Of a stretch of 64,000 nucleotides of DNA, positions 51,718-60,470 are shown in pieces. The stretch covers positions 1 through 64,000 of the forward strand of contig JAFIFJ010000030.1 in the NCBI GenBank assembly GCA_020832085.1. Direction: 5' to 3'. The DNA is from Gammaproteobacteria bacterium. GTDB taxonomy: Bacteria > Pseudomonadota > Gammaproteobacteria > Pseudomonadales > Azotimanducaceae. The notes beneath the pieces are model-generated. The model ran no database searches and was not told where the DNA came from. It saw only the letters and a list, made by a program, of their open reading frames with translations. How positions within the stretch are numbered: the stretch's first letter is position 1; every line of letters begins with the position of its first letter. A program made the position numbers and the translations under genes.

Positions 51718-52725
51718 TCAACCGAGCAACTCCAACGCCCGGTCGATCAGCGGACCCATGGACAGCCGGGTGGTCTCCCACAGCGGGTCGTCACGTTTGC
51801 CGCGCCGGTGCAGCATCAGGTTGAAGCCGCTGATAGCCGCGAATTTGTAGGCCGCCAGGGCCCGGTACCAGGACAGATCGGGCAGCGGCTCACCCCAGGC
51901 CTCTTCGTAGAGACGGATCAGGGTATCCGGGTCGAGGAAGGTCACCCGGCCGCTGTCCTCGTGCCACGCCGCGCGATCGCTGAAGGTGCAGATCCAGCCC
52001 ACGTCATTGAGCGTGGCGCCGACACCCGTCAGTTCCCAGTCGATGACCGCCTTGAGGTTGCCGTCGGTGGAACAGAACAGGTTCGCGGTCTGAAAGTCGC
52101 CATGAAACACTCCGATGGGTGCGCCTTCGGGAATGGTTTCCAGCAGACGCTGCCGCACCTCCGGCGCCCGGGCCAGCCGCTCCGGATCCGCAGCCCGCTC
52201 CACCAGCCGGTCCCAACGGGAGACGTCCTCGTCGAAGGGCACCGGATCGCCGAGGTAGGGGAGCTGCCGCCAGTCCACGCGATGAACACCGGCCAATGCG
52301 GTCATCACCTGCCGCCCCAGCTCCAGCAGGGTGGCCCCATCCAGCTCATGGCCCCATTCACCCTTGGCCAGCCGCAGGACATCTCCTTCGAGCTTGGGGA
52401 CGACGAAATAGGGGCGCTCGAACCATTCGAGCTCAGCGCCCCCGCCGCCGCTCCAGCGCACGCTGCAATGGGGCACCGAAGTTCCGTCCAGGGCATTCAG
52501 GACCGCCACCTGCCGCAGCACGTCCGCGGTCCCGCGCCATTGCACGTTCGGTGGCGGCAGGCGCAGGAACCAGGACTCCTCACGCCCGCCGCTGCGGACG
52601 CTGAAGCCGTAGGCAAAGCCTGCATGGCCCGGCATCTTGTGGACAGCGAACACGTCGGCATCCGCGTCGTCGTACTTGCTGCGCACAAACGGCAGCAGCC
52701 GTTGCTCGAGTTCCGGCAGTTCCAC
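51718..52725 (-). CDS. Phosphotransferase family protein (APH/ChoK-like)
   Basis: Aminoglycoside-phosphotransferase/choline-kinase fold, 335 aa from a GTG at 52725 with GGGAG six nt upstream; the frame is open 34 codons further but with no ribosome site. Nucleotide-binding start FAYGFSVRSGGREESWFLRLPPP, catalytic loop GVFHGDFQTANLFCS (HGDxxxxN) near residue 205, and metal-binding Asp in AVIDWELTGVGATLNDVGWI. It resembles the APH-like proteins found with acyl-CoA dehydrogenases in fatty-acid and steroid catabolism, rather than antibiotic-resistance enzymes. Substrate unknown. It converges with SIMPL and diverges from the Lon-like gene. Confidence 0.88.
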   Translation of the reverse strand: MELPELEQRLLPFVRSKYDDADADVFAVHKMPGHAGFAYGFSVRSGGREESWFLRLPPPNVQWRGTADVLRQVAVLNALDGTSVPHCSVRWSGGGGAELEWFERPYFVVPKLEGDVLRLAKGEWGHELDGATLLELGRQVMTALAGVHRVDWRQLPYLGDPVPFDEDVSRWDRLVERAADPERLARAPEVRQRLLETIPEGAPIGVFHGDFQTANLFCSTDGNLKAVIDWELTGVGATLNDVGWICTFSDRAAWHEDSGRVTFLDPDTLIRLYEEAWGEPLPDLSWYRALAAYKFAAISGFNLMLHRRGKRDDPLWETTRLSMGPLIDRALELLG

Positions 52726-52878
52726 CCGATGCTCCCTTCCCGTGAGACGTGACCGGTCGATATACCCGCTCCCCGCCCGAACCTCAAGGGAACCGATCGG
52801 CGCAGGGCTGATCCGGGTCAAGATCACAGCCGCTGCGCTGTGCCATCATCACCCCGAGTCAGTCCAGGAAGAGTGCCC

Positions 52879-55347
52879 ATGATCACGACCCTCGATGCGC
52901 GGCAGGTGCGCCCCGAAACACCCGTCACCGTATTCGACTTCGAGACCACGGCCGATCTGCCCCCGCTTCAGGACGGCATCGGTCAGGAACGCGCGTCACG
53001 GGCAGTGCGCTTTGCGCTGGACATGCGTGCCAGCGGCTACAACCTGTTCGTCCTCGGTGATCCCGCCACCGATCGCCGGCACCTGGTGGACGCCCTGGTG
53101 GCCGAATCTGCCAAGAGCCGGTCGACCCCCGCCGACTGGTGCTATCTGCACAACTTCGCCCACCCCGACCGACCCCGCGCCCTGAGGCTGCCCGCTGGCG
53201 AAGGCCGTCGCCTGGCCAAGGATGCCGATCAGCTGGTGGAAGACCTGCGCTCGGTGATCCCTTCGCTGTTCCGGGAAGAGGACTTCCAGGAACGCATCAA
53301 CGACATCCAGAAGACGTTTGCCGAACGCCAGAAGGCTGATCTCAAAGCACTCGATGCCGAGGCTGAAACCCACGGTCTGACGCTGCTCCAGACCCCTGAT
53401 GGCTTTGCCTTCGCGCCGGTCCGCGACGGCAAGGTGCTCGACAACGAAACCTTCTCCGCCCTGCCCGAGGCTGAACGCAGCGCCATCGCCGAAGCCATCG
53501 AGAAGATGAGCACCCGGCTCATGGAAAAGCTCCAGGACCTGCCCGCCCGCCAGCAGGCCCTGGTTCGGGAGCAGAAGGCCATGGCCAGGGAGTTCATCGA
53601 GGCGGCCGTGAACCGGCTCGTAGCTCAGTTACGCAAACGCTGGCAGGGCTGGGCCGAGATCACCGCCTGGCTGGGTGCCCTGGCGTCCGACGTGATGGAT
53701 CATGCCCAGACCATCCTGGCCCTGGAACACGAGCAGGGCCCTCCCGGCACCATGACCCAGCGTTCACCGGAGCACTTCTACAGCCGCTACCGGGTCAATC
53801 TGTTCATCGATCACCGCGACGGCGGCGGCGCGCCGGTGGTGTTCGAGAGCCATCCGACCCTGGAAAATCTGGTGGGCCGGCTCGATCATCGCAGCGAGCT
53901 CGGGTCTCTGGTGACGGATTTCACTTTGATCAAGCCCGGAGCCCTGCATCGGGCCAACGGCGGCTACCTGCTCATCGAAGCCGAGCGCCTGCTCAGCAAA
54001 CCCTTTGCCTGGGATGCGCTGAAGCGGGCCCTGTTCGATGCCGAAGTGCGCATCGAAAACGCCTCTGAATACCTCAGTTTCGGCCATGTCCTGAGTCTCG
54101 ATCCGGAGCCGATCCACCTCGACCTCAAGGTCATCCTGCTAGGCTCCCGCCATACCTACTACCTGTTGTCGGCCTATGACCCGGACTTCCCGCAGCTCTT
54201 CAAGGTGCCTGCGGATCTCTCCGACCGGGTTGATCGCAGCGACGCCAACACCCAGCGCTATGCCCTGCTCCTCGGCAGCATCGCCCGCAACGAGAAGCTG
54301 CTGCCCCTGGCGCCGGACGCGGTGGCCCGTATCGTCGATCAGAGCGCACGCATGGTCGGCGACGCAGAGAAACTGTCCGCCCATACCCGGCGCCTGGCCG
54401 ATCTGCTGCGCGAATCCGATCATCTTGCCCACGGTGAGGCGGCGAAGGTGATCCGCGCCGCGCATGTCCAGGCCGCCATCGACGCCCACGTGGAGCGCCT
54501 CGAGCGCATCCGCGACGACGTCCATGAACGCATCACCCGGGGCACCGTGGTGATCGCCACGGAGGGCAAGGTGGTGGCCCAGGTCAATGGCCTGTCCGTA
54601 CTGCAGATCGGCGATTTCATGTTCGGCCAGCCCTCCCGCATCACGGCCACCGCCCGACTCGGTCGCGGTGAGATCGTCGACATCGAGCGCGAGGCCCGCC
54701 TCGGCGGCAACATCCACAGCAAGGCGGTGATGATCCTTGGCGCCTTCATCGGCCAGCGCTACGCCCAGCACAAGCCCCTTTCCCTGCACGCCACCCTCGC
54801 CTTCGAACAGTCCTACGGTGGGATCGAAGGCGACAGCGCCACCATCGCCGAGGTCTGTGCGCTGCTGTCGGCCCTCGGCCAGATTCCCCTGCGCCAGGAC
54901 ATCGCCATGACCGGTTCCATGGACCAGTACGGCCGCGCCCAGGCCATCGGCGGGGCCAACGAGAAGATCGAGGGGTTCTACGACATCTGTGCCGCCCGCG
55001 GACTCACCGGAACCCAGGGCGCCCTGATACCGGCCGACAACCTGCGCCACCTGATGCTGCGTCCGGATGTGGCTGCCGCCATCGAGGCCAGCCAGTTTCA
55101 TGTCTGGACCATGGACACCGTGGACGATGCCCTGCAGCTGCTGTCCGGCCTCGACGCCGGGATCCAGGATGCGACGGGCACTTGGCCCGCGGACTCCTTC
55201 AACGGCCGCGTCCAGGCTCGGGTCCAGGAGCTTTCGGAATTGACCCGCAGTCTCGGTCGCCTCGGCGACGCTCCCGCTGCCAGCAGCGTCCCCGAGCCCC
55301 CTGCAGCCCCGCCCGGACCGCCCCCAGCACCGGAGGACAACCCGTGA
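52879..55347 (+). CDS. Lon-family protease homologue (LonB/YcbZ-type, AAA_32)
   Basis: 822 aa from the ATG at 52879 with AGGAAGAG six nt upstream. The N-terminal part (FDFETTADLPPLQDGIGQERA, ASGYNLFVLGDPATDRRHLV) is the degenerate AAA domain of YcbZ-type Lons: the P-loop reads GDPATDRR, lacking a normal GKT. A coiled insertion (about 110-260) follows, then FVNLF-like RVNLFIDH, HLVGRLDHR-type VGRLDHRSELGSLVTDF, and a C-terminal serine protease domain with the Ser-Lys dyad in GGIEGDSATIAEVCALL and GGANEKIEGFYDICAA. Proteolytic competence looks intact, ATP use doubtful. Its stop overlaps the USP-like start (GTGA). Confidence 0.92.
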   Translation: MITTLDARQVRPETPVTVFDFETTADLPPLQDGIGQERASRAVRFALDMRASGYNLFVLGDPATDRRHLVDALVAESAKSRSTPADWCYLHNFAHPDRPRALRLPAGEGRRLAKDADQLVEDLRSVIPSLFREEDFQERINDIQKTFAERQKADLKALDAEAETHGLTLLQTPDGFAFAPVRDGKVLDNETFSALPEAERSAIAEAIEKMSTRLMEKLQDLPARQQALVREQKAMAREFIEAAVNRLVAQLRKRWQGWAEITAWLGALASDVMDHAQTILALEHEQGPPGTMTQRSPEHFYSRYRVNLFIDHRDGGGAPVVFESHPTLENLVGRLDHRSELGSLVTDFTLIKPGALHRANGGYLLIEAERLLSKPFAWDALKRALFDAEVRIENASEYLSFGHVLSLDPEPIHLDLKVILLGSRHTYYLLSAYDPDFPQLFKVPADLSDRVDRSDANTQRYALLLGSIARNEKLLPLAPDAVARIVDQSARMVGDAEKLSAHTRRLADLLRESDHLAHGEAAKVIRAAHVQAAIDAHVERLERIRDDVHERITRGTVVIATEGKVVAQVNGLSVLQIGDFMFGQPSRITATARLGRGEIVDIEREARLGGNIHSKAVMILGAFIGQRYAQHKPLSLHATLAFEQSYGGIEGDSATIAEVCALLSALGQIPLRQDIAMTGSMDQYGRAQAIGGANEKIEGFYDICAARGLTGTQGALIPADNLRHLMLRPDVAAAIEASQFHVWTMDTVDDALQLLSGLDAGIQDATGTWPADSFNGRVQARVQELSELTRSLGRLGDAPAASSVPEPPAAPPGPPPAPEDNP

Positions 55348-56141
55348 CCCGACGCATCCTGATTGCCCTCGACCCCGCTGCGCCGCGCCGTGACGCCCTC
55401 GACGCGGTGGCCGCGCTGTATCGGGAGAACACCCTGGAGATCTCCGGGGTCTTCATCGAGGACGACAATCTCAAGCGCCTGGCCACCCTGCCCTTCGCCC
55501 GGGAGATCCGCCTCAGCGGCCAGATCCGCCAGGGCCTCGACCCGGACCTGCTGCGCCGTCAGCTCGACGCCTGTGCGGCGGAATTCGAAGGCATCTTCCG
55601 ACACGCACGCACGGCATTGCGCAGCCCGGTGAGTTTCCGGGTGCTGCACGGAGATGTGCTGGTGGCCCTGCGGCAGGCGGCCGCTGAAACAGATCTGGTG
55701 GTGGTCGGGCGCTCGCTGGCCCGTGCCGGTCTGCGGACCTGGCTCGGTGTGCAACCCGAGCAGCTGCTGGAGGCTCTGGCAGAGTGCCCGACGCCTGCGG
55801 GGCTGCTGTTCGTCCACGAACCCTGGGCCACCGGACGCTGCGTGCTGGTCCTCGACGACGGCAGTGACACCGCAGGACGCGCCCGGGAACAGGCCGAGGC
55901 CATGGCGGCCGCTGACGGTCTGCCGCTGGAGTTCTGTCGGCTGGCGGGCAGCGAAGTGGACGCCGACTACGACGAAGCCGAACCGGTCCCGGCCATCGCC
56001 GATCTGGAAGAACTGCGGCGGCACTGCCAGGCCCGGGACCCGAGATTACTGGTGCTGCCGGATTCGGCAGCAGTCCGGGAGCGCATCGATCTGCGTGACC
56101 TGCTCTGCGAACTCCCCGCATCCGTGGCCATCACCCGCTGA
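55344..56141 (+). CDS. Universal stress protein-like protein
   Basis: 265 aa from a GTG at 55344 with GGAGG seven nt upstream, overlapping the Lon-like stop by 4 bp. Two halves each resemble a USP alpha/beta domain: TRRILIALDPAAPRRDALDAV, LEISGVFIEDDNLKRLA and TDLVVVGRSLARAGLRTWL in the first; CVLVLDDGSDTAGRAREQAE and RDPRLLVLPDS in the second. The nucleotide-binding GxxGS-type loop is not clear. Coupling to a protease gene suggests a stress-related accessory. It ends just before the IS element, whose inverted repeat begins 56 bp downstream. Confidence 0.8.
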   Translation: MTRRILIALDPAAPRRDALDAVAALYRENTLEISGVFIEDDNLKRLATLPFAREIRLSGQIRQGLDPDLLRRQLDACAAEFEGIFRHARTALRSPVSFRVLHGDVLVALRQAAAETDLVVVGRSLARAGLRTWLGVQPEQLLEALAECPTPAGLLFVHEPWATGRCVLVLDDGSDTAGRAREQAEAMAAADGLPLEFCRLAGSEVDADYDEAEPVPAIADLEELRRHCQARDPRLLVLPDSAAVRERIDLRDLLCELPASVAITR

Positions 56142-56196
56142 CTGATGTTACGGCCTTCGATCAAGGCAACCCGAGTCGGCCCCCTGCGCTGCGGGC

Positions 56197-56220
56197 GCTA
56201 GCTCTGCCCAATACCCACAA
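56197..56220 (+). repeat. IS left inverted repeat
   Basis: 24-bp terminal repeat beginning GCTAGCTCTGCCC; 23 of 24 positions match the right copy. Confidence 0.9.
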
Positions 56221-56263
56221 GTAGCGCTGGACAAATGATATTGGTCCGCCTACGCTTGATCTC

Positions 56264-58600
56264 ATGTGGGCTCAGCATCAGATCAAGCGAACACTGAGTC
56301 AGCCGCATGGGCTGTCGCGGATCCATGCCCTGCTCAGCGACGACAGCATTGCGCACCGCACGGCGTTGGCGGATACGCTGTGCGATGAGTTCAGTTTCCA
56401 CAACGCCCACGGCAGGCGCCAGAGGGCGAGTTGTCTCAAGGCGCTACGCGATCTGGAACGTGCCGGACACTTCGAACTGCCGACGCCGTTGACTGCGGGG
56501 TCGACGGTGGGACGTCGGCGAGAAGCCGTCCCCGTCGAGGCGGCGCAGTCGGTTCCTGCAGCATTCGAAGATCTGCGTGATCTCTACCTGATTCCGGTCG
56601 CCGATGCGGCGCAGCGGGCGATCTGGGATGGGTTGATGGCCCATGAGCACCCACGCGGTGCGGGGCCGCTGGTCGGCTGTCAGTTGCGCTACCTGATCGG
56701 TTCGGCTCATGGCTGGCTGGGTGCTGTGGGTTTTGGTGCGTCGGCGCTGAAGTTGGCAGCCCGGGATCGCTGGATCGGCTGGAGCGATGAACAACGCCGC
56801 ACGCACTTGTCGCGCATCGTTGGGCTGAATCGGTTTCTGCTGCGGCCTGGGGTGCGCTGTCGGAATCTAGCGTCGTGGGCCCTCGGTCAGACGCTGCGGC
56901 GGTTGGGTGCCGACTTCGAGGCCGCCTACGGCTTCCGACCCTGGCTGGTCGAGACGTTCGTCGATACGCTGATGCATTCAGGCGTGAGTTTGAAGGCATC
57001 GAATTGGCTGTATCTCGGCTGCAGTAACGGCCGGGGTCGCCAGGATGGCCAGCATCAGCAGGCCGAGACGCGCAAGGCGATCTATGTTTACGCGCTCGAG
57101 CCGGCGTGGCGCGCCGAGTTGGGCTTGGCGGCGGCGCCGTCGCTGCCGTTCGGTGCGCTGGCACCGGGGAGCGGTCTGGATGGTGAAAGCTGGGCGGAAC
57201 AAGAGTTCGGCCAGGCACCGCTGGGAGACAAACGGTTGAGCGACAGGTTGGTGATGAGCGCACGGCTTCAGGCGGAAGATCCCATGCGTGCCTTCACGGC
57301 CGTGGCGAAAGACGATTGGCCGGCGGTGAAGGGCTATTACCGGCTGATTGATCAGGCGGACGACTCGGCCGTCACGCCCGAGAACATTCTGGCGCCCCAT
57401 CGCGCGCAGACCCTGCGTCGCATGCAGGCGCAGCGCACGGTGCTGTGCTTGCAGGATGGAACGGACCTGAACTTCACCAGCCATCCAGAGACGACCGGCT
57501 TGGGCGTGATGGGCCGCAATCAGACCGGCGCTGAGAGTCTCGGGCTACACGTGCATTCGACCTTGGCGGTCAGCGGTGAGGGCCTGCCGCTGGGGGTCTT
57601 GCGCACGCGCTTTGATGCGCCTCAGCCCAAACCCAAAGGGCCGCGCAAGCCCGTGACGGAGCGCACGAGTTACCGCTGGATCGAAGGGCTTCAGGACTGT
57701 GCCGAACTCGCGGCGGAACTGCCCAAGACGCAACTCATCAGCGTCATGGACCGGGAAGCCGACTTCTTCGGCCTGTTCGTCGAACAACGCAGTCGGCCTG
57801 AAGTGGATATTTTGGTGCGCGCCAAGAACAACCGGCGCCTGTGCGATCAAGCAGGACAACTGACTGGGGAAACCCTGTTCGACACGGTGGCCGCTGGCAA
57901 GGTTCGTGGCCATCTGGAACTGAGCATTGATCGCCAGAGTACGCGGCTCAAGCGCAGCGGCCAGCAGCCCCGGGTCGGACACAAGGCCCGTACGGCCAAG
58001 ACAGCGCTGCGCTACCAAAGCATCACGCTGCACTCGAACGACCGTGAAGACAAAGACATTGATCCGGTCACCCTTTCGGTGGTCCATGTGCGCGAGCAGT
58101 CGCCACCGGCCAACGTCAAGCGTGTGGAATGGTTCCTCCTCACCAGTCTCGCGATCGATTCCCCCGAGCAGGCGCAACAGATCCTCGAATGGTACTGCCT
58201 GCGCTGGCGTATCGAAGACTGGCACCGCGTGATGAAGACGGGCTGCAGAATCGAGCGACTGGCGCATCACAGCGCGGAGCGCCTCGAGCGGGCCATTGCC
58301 ATCCGCATGGTGATTGCTTGGCGGGTCATGCTCATGACACTGCTGGGCCGGGAGACCACCGAGTTGCCTCCCGAGTTGATGTTTTCTGATGTGGAACTGA
58401 GGGTGCTCAACGCCTACACGCGCTCACGTGGGCGCCAGCCGGTCGAGACGCTCAATGATGCCGTGCGCTGGGTTGCCATCCTCGGCGGCTATTTGAATCG
58501 CAACAACGATCCTCCGCCGGGTCACCAATTGATGTGGTACGGCTACGCGAAACTGGCCGGCATGTGTGAAGGTTATCTGCTCAGCGAGGCCATGAAATGA
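56264..58600 (+). CDS. IS4-family transposase with N-terminal DUF4338 (DruA-like) domain
   Basis: 778 aa. Residues 1-260 resemble DUF4338, known as DruA in the Druantia defence system and fused to some transposases: HNAHGRRQRASCLKALRDLE, CQLRYLIGSAHGWLGAVGFG, GLNRFLLRPGVRCRNLASW. Residues 300-375 match the Tn5-type DNA-binding domain (WAEQEFGQAPLGDKRLSDRL). The DDE catalytic core follows: LQDGTDLNFT, VMDREADFFGLF and the YREK signature YCLRWRIEDWHRVMK (Tyr-x2-Arg-x3-Glu-x6-Lys). All three acidic residues and the signature are intact, so it is probably active. The gene lies between near-perfect terminal repeats. Confidence 0.93.
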   Translation: MWAQHQIKRTLSQPHGLSRIHALLSDDSIAHRTALADTLCDEFSFHNAHGRRQRASCLKALRDLERAGHFELPTPLTAGSTVGRRREAVPVEAAQSVPAAFEDLRDLYLIPVADAAQRAIWDGLMAHEHPRGAGPLVGCQLRYLIGSAHGWLGAVGFGASALKLAARDRWIGWSDEQRRTHLSRIVGLNRFLLRPGVRCRNLASWALGQTLRRLGADFEAAYGFRPWLVETFVDTLMHSGVSLKASNWLYLGCSNGRGRQDGQHQQAETRKAIYVYALEPAWRAELGLAAAPSLPFGALAPGSGLDGESWAEQEFGQAPLGDKRLSDRLVMSARLQAEDPMRAFTAVAKDDWPAVKGYYRLIDQADDSAVTPENILAPHRAQTLRRMQAQRTVLCLQDGTDLNFTSHPETTGLGVMGRNQTGAESLGLHVHSTLAVSGEGLPLGVLRTRFDAPQPKPKGPRKPVTERTSYRWIEGLQDCAELAAELPKTQLISVMDREADFFGLFVEQRSRPEVDILVRAKNNRRLCDQAGQLTGETLFDTVAAGKVRGHLELSIDRQSTRLKRSGQQPRVGHKARTAKTALRYQSITLHSNDREDKDIDPVTLSVVHVREQSPPANVKRVEWFLLTSLAIDSPEQAQQILEWYCLRWRIEDWHRVMKTGCRIERLAHHSAERLERAIAIRMVIAWRVMLMTLLGRETTELPPELMFSDVELRVLNAYTRSRGRQPVETLNDAVRWVAILGGYLNRNNDPPPGHQLMWYGYAKLAGMCEGYLLSEAMK

Positions 58601-58636
58601 CATCAGCTACCGCAAGCGAAGCTTTCACGGATAAAT

Positions 58637-58660
58637 TTGTGGGTAATGGGCAGAGCTAGC
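58637..58660 (-). repeat. IS right inverted repeat
   Basis: 24-bp terminal repeat, reverse complement of the left copy with one mismatch. Confidence 0.9.
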
Positions 58661-58670
58661 CCATGGCGCT

Positions 58671-58879
58671 AATGCGCGAGCGTCCTGCTGGCGCTCGGCT
58701 TGCTCGATGGCCTGAGCCGCATCGCCGACATCAGTAATGACAGTGTCGGGCAGGCGCTGGCCAGGGCCGATTTGCCCAGGCGTGTCCGTCTCAAGCTACC
58801 TGCTGGATGGTCCGACGATTGCTGGCTTCAAGGCCGATGGAGGCCGCCGCACTCAGACAGCGGCGCAGTCCGCCAGTAG
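58671..58879 (+). pseudogene. Coding remnant beside the IS, family not recognised
   Basis: About 68 codons without a start, reading ASVLLALGLLDGLSRIADIS, then NDSVGQALARADLPRRV and GWSDDCWLQGRW to a TAG. The composition and GC3 look like coding sequence, but there is no start and no partner on the left side of the IS. It could be the tail of a gene removed when the IS and its flanks were rearranged. I cannot assign a family; it may be chance. Confidence 0.35.
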
Positions 58880-58952
58880 GGCTGTGCGCCTTTGAGGGAG
58901 CTTCTAACCACGCCAAATAACCCGACATATGTAAGTCATAGAGAGCGGAAGG

Positions 58953-59050
58953 TTTCGCGTATATGCTCATCAAAACTATAATATTCAATGCTTTATGTGG
59001 TATTTATGCGCGTGTAAACCCGACATGAAACCCGACGTAAACTGCGACAT
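58953..59050 (+). promoter_or_regulatory. Fic promoter with tandem AAACCCGACAT-type repeats
   Basis: The consensus -10 TATAAT (58977-58982) sits 17-18 bp after a weak -35 near TTTCGC (58953-58958), in unusually AT-rich DNA. Downstream, three tandem units AAACCCGACAT (59016-59026), AAACCCGACGT (59028-59038) and AAACTGCGACAT (59039-59050) precede the ribosome site; another CCCGACAT is upstream near 58921. Regular 11-12 bp spacing suits an operator for a repressor. Together with the IS right end and the remnant, this accounts for the interval 58601-59076. Confidence 0.65.
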
Positions 59051-59076
59051 TTGCTGCCGAAGAAAGGATACAGGCG

Positions 59077-60309
59077 ATGGGCACGCGCGAAGACGCGGAA
59101 CAGGCACCTGAGATCGCAGACCGTAGCGAGCCGGTCGGTCTCATGGAGCCGATGATGGTGCGCTCCGAGGCGCCTGGGCGCGCTGAACTCGCCGATCTCG
59201 TCCTGACGCTCGCGCAGCGCTCGACGGCTCTCAGCGCAGGGCTCGCCCCGGCGATCCGTGGCGCGCTGGCCGATCTGGTCCGCTCCATGAACTGCTACTA
59301 CTCGAACCTGATCGAGGGACACGACACGCATCCGGTCGATATCGAGCGCGCACTGGCGGAAGACTACAGTGCCGATCCGAAGCAGCGCGATCTGCAGCTC
59401 GAAGCCAAGGCGCATATCGCCGTGCAGCGCTGGATCGATGAAGGTGGACTCCGGGAAGGACGCGCCCTCATGACCGAGGGCATCGTCGAGATCCACAAGC
59501 GGTTCTGTGACCTCCTGCCGGAAGATCTGCTTTGGGCTGAAGACCCCGAATCAGGGCGGCGGGAGCAGGTGGTGCCGGGCGCATTGCGCAGGAGCGATGT
59601 GCAGGTTGGCCGCTTGGTCGCGATCAGCCCAGGCGCGCTGCCGCGCTTTCTGAAGCGTTTCGAGGAAGCCTATGGCGGGCTCGGAAAGATCGACAGCGTG
59701 CTCGCTGCCGCCGCTGCGCATCACCGCTTGCTCTGGCTGCATCCATTCACAGATGGTAACGGCCGCGTGGCCCGTCTGATGTCCTATGCGGTTTTGCGCG
59801 AGTGTCTCGATACGGGCGGGGTCTGGTCAGTCGCGAGGGGGCTCGCCCGCCAGGAGAGCGCCTACAAAACGCATCTCGCCAACTGTGATTCCGAAAGGCG
59901 CGGCGATCTCGACGGGCGCGGAACGCTGAGCGAAGAAGCGCTCATCGCGTTCACGCGTTTTTTCCTGAAGACCTGCATCGACCAGGTCGAGTTCATGACT
60001 CGGCTGATCCAGCCCGACAAGCTGCGCGCCCGCGTCATGCTCTGGGCTGATGAAGAGATCGAAACCAGCGACTTGCCCAAGCAAGCGAAGGTTTTTCTCG
60101 ATCGGCTGCTCAGCGTGGGACAGATCGCACGCGGCGACCTGCCCGATCTTCTGAACAAGACTGAGCGTACGGCGCAGCGGGTGACGAAAGCGCTGACTGA
60201 CCGCGGCGTGGTGGTGTCTGAGAGCACACGGTCACCGCTGCGTCTGGCTTTCCCGGCGAGCATCGCCGGGCGGTGGTTGCCAGGGCTCTTCCCGGATCAG
60301 CACGGATAG
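59077..60309 (+). CDS. Fic-family protein (AMPylase, class II with N-terminal inhibitory motif)
   Basis: 410 aa; the ATG has AAAGGA about eight nt upstream. The Fic core is present: HPFTDGNGRVARLMSYAVL (HPFxxGNGR, catalytic His) near residue 227. An inhibitory motif of the (S/T)xxxE(G/N) type is in SNLIEGHDT near residue 78, placing it in class II, where an N-terminal helix blocks the ATP site. A C-terminal winged-helix domain (FLDRLLSVGQIARGDLPDLLNKTERTAQRVTKAL, read in parts) is likely to bind DNA. The AT-rich, repeat-bearing leader suggests autoregulation by this domain. No antitoxin-like partner gene is adjacent. Proximity to an IS and lower-GC leader suggest horizontal gain. Confidence 0.92.
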   Translation: MGTREDAEQAPEIADRSEPVGLMEPMMVRSEAPGRAELADLVLTLAQRSTALSAGLAPAIRGALADLVRSMNCYYSNLIEGHDTHPVDIERALAEDYSADPKQRDLQLEAKAHIAVQRWIDEGGLREGRALMTEGIVEIHKRFCDLLPEDLLWAEDPESGRREQVVPGALRRSDVQVGRLVAISPGALPRFLKRFEEAYGGLGKIDSVLAAAAAHHRLLWLHPFTDGNGRVARLMSYAVLRECLDTGGVWSVARGLARQESAYKTHLANCDSERRGDLDGRGTLSEEALIAFTRFFLKTCIDQVEFMTRLIQPDKLRARVMLWADEEIETSDLPKQAKVFLDRLLSVGQIARGDLPDLLNKTERTAQRVTKALTDRGVVVSESTRSPLRLAFPASIAGRWLPGLFPDQHG

Positions 60310-60470
60310 GCGACTTCACCTCGCTTCGCTGCGCCGCCATGATCACAAGACTGCGCGAACGGCCGGGTTTCGACAGTGCAGATTTCCAGCCCGGACGTCT
60401 CACCAGCGGTCGGCGCTTCGCCTCTCGCGGAGCGAGCGGCGCGCCGCGATGCGAGTCGAGGAGGGGAGAC

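Larger units (their letters stand above)
56197..58660. mobile_element. IS4-type insertion sequence, complete
   Basis: About 2464 bp. Terminal inverted repeats of 24 bp (56197-56220 and 58637-58660) start GCTAGCTCTGCCC and differ at one base. A full-length transposase gene fills the interior. No direct target duplication can be seen next to the repeats: the left flank ends CTGCGGGC and the right begins CCATGGCG, so flanks may have been rearranged or an older copy lost. The IS separates the USP-like gene from an unrecognised coding remnant. Confidence 0.9.

Noticed and set aside
51532-52752. Plus-strand frame starting with a long Gly-Ser repeat
   Set aside because: The repeat is just the ATCGGG microsatellite read as codons; the rest is antisense to the phosphotransferase.
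56189-58671. Possible target-site duplication of the IS (GGCGCTA near both ends)
   Set aside because: The two GGCGCTA copies are at different distances from the terminal repeats, so they are not a duplication made by insertion.
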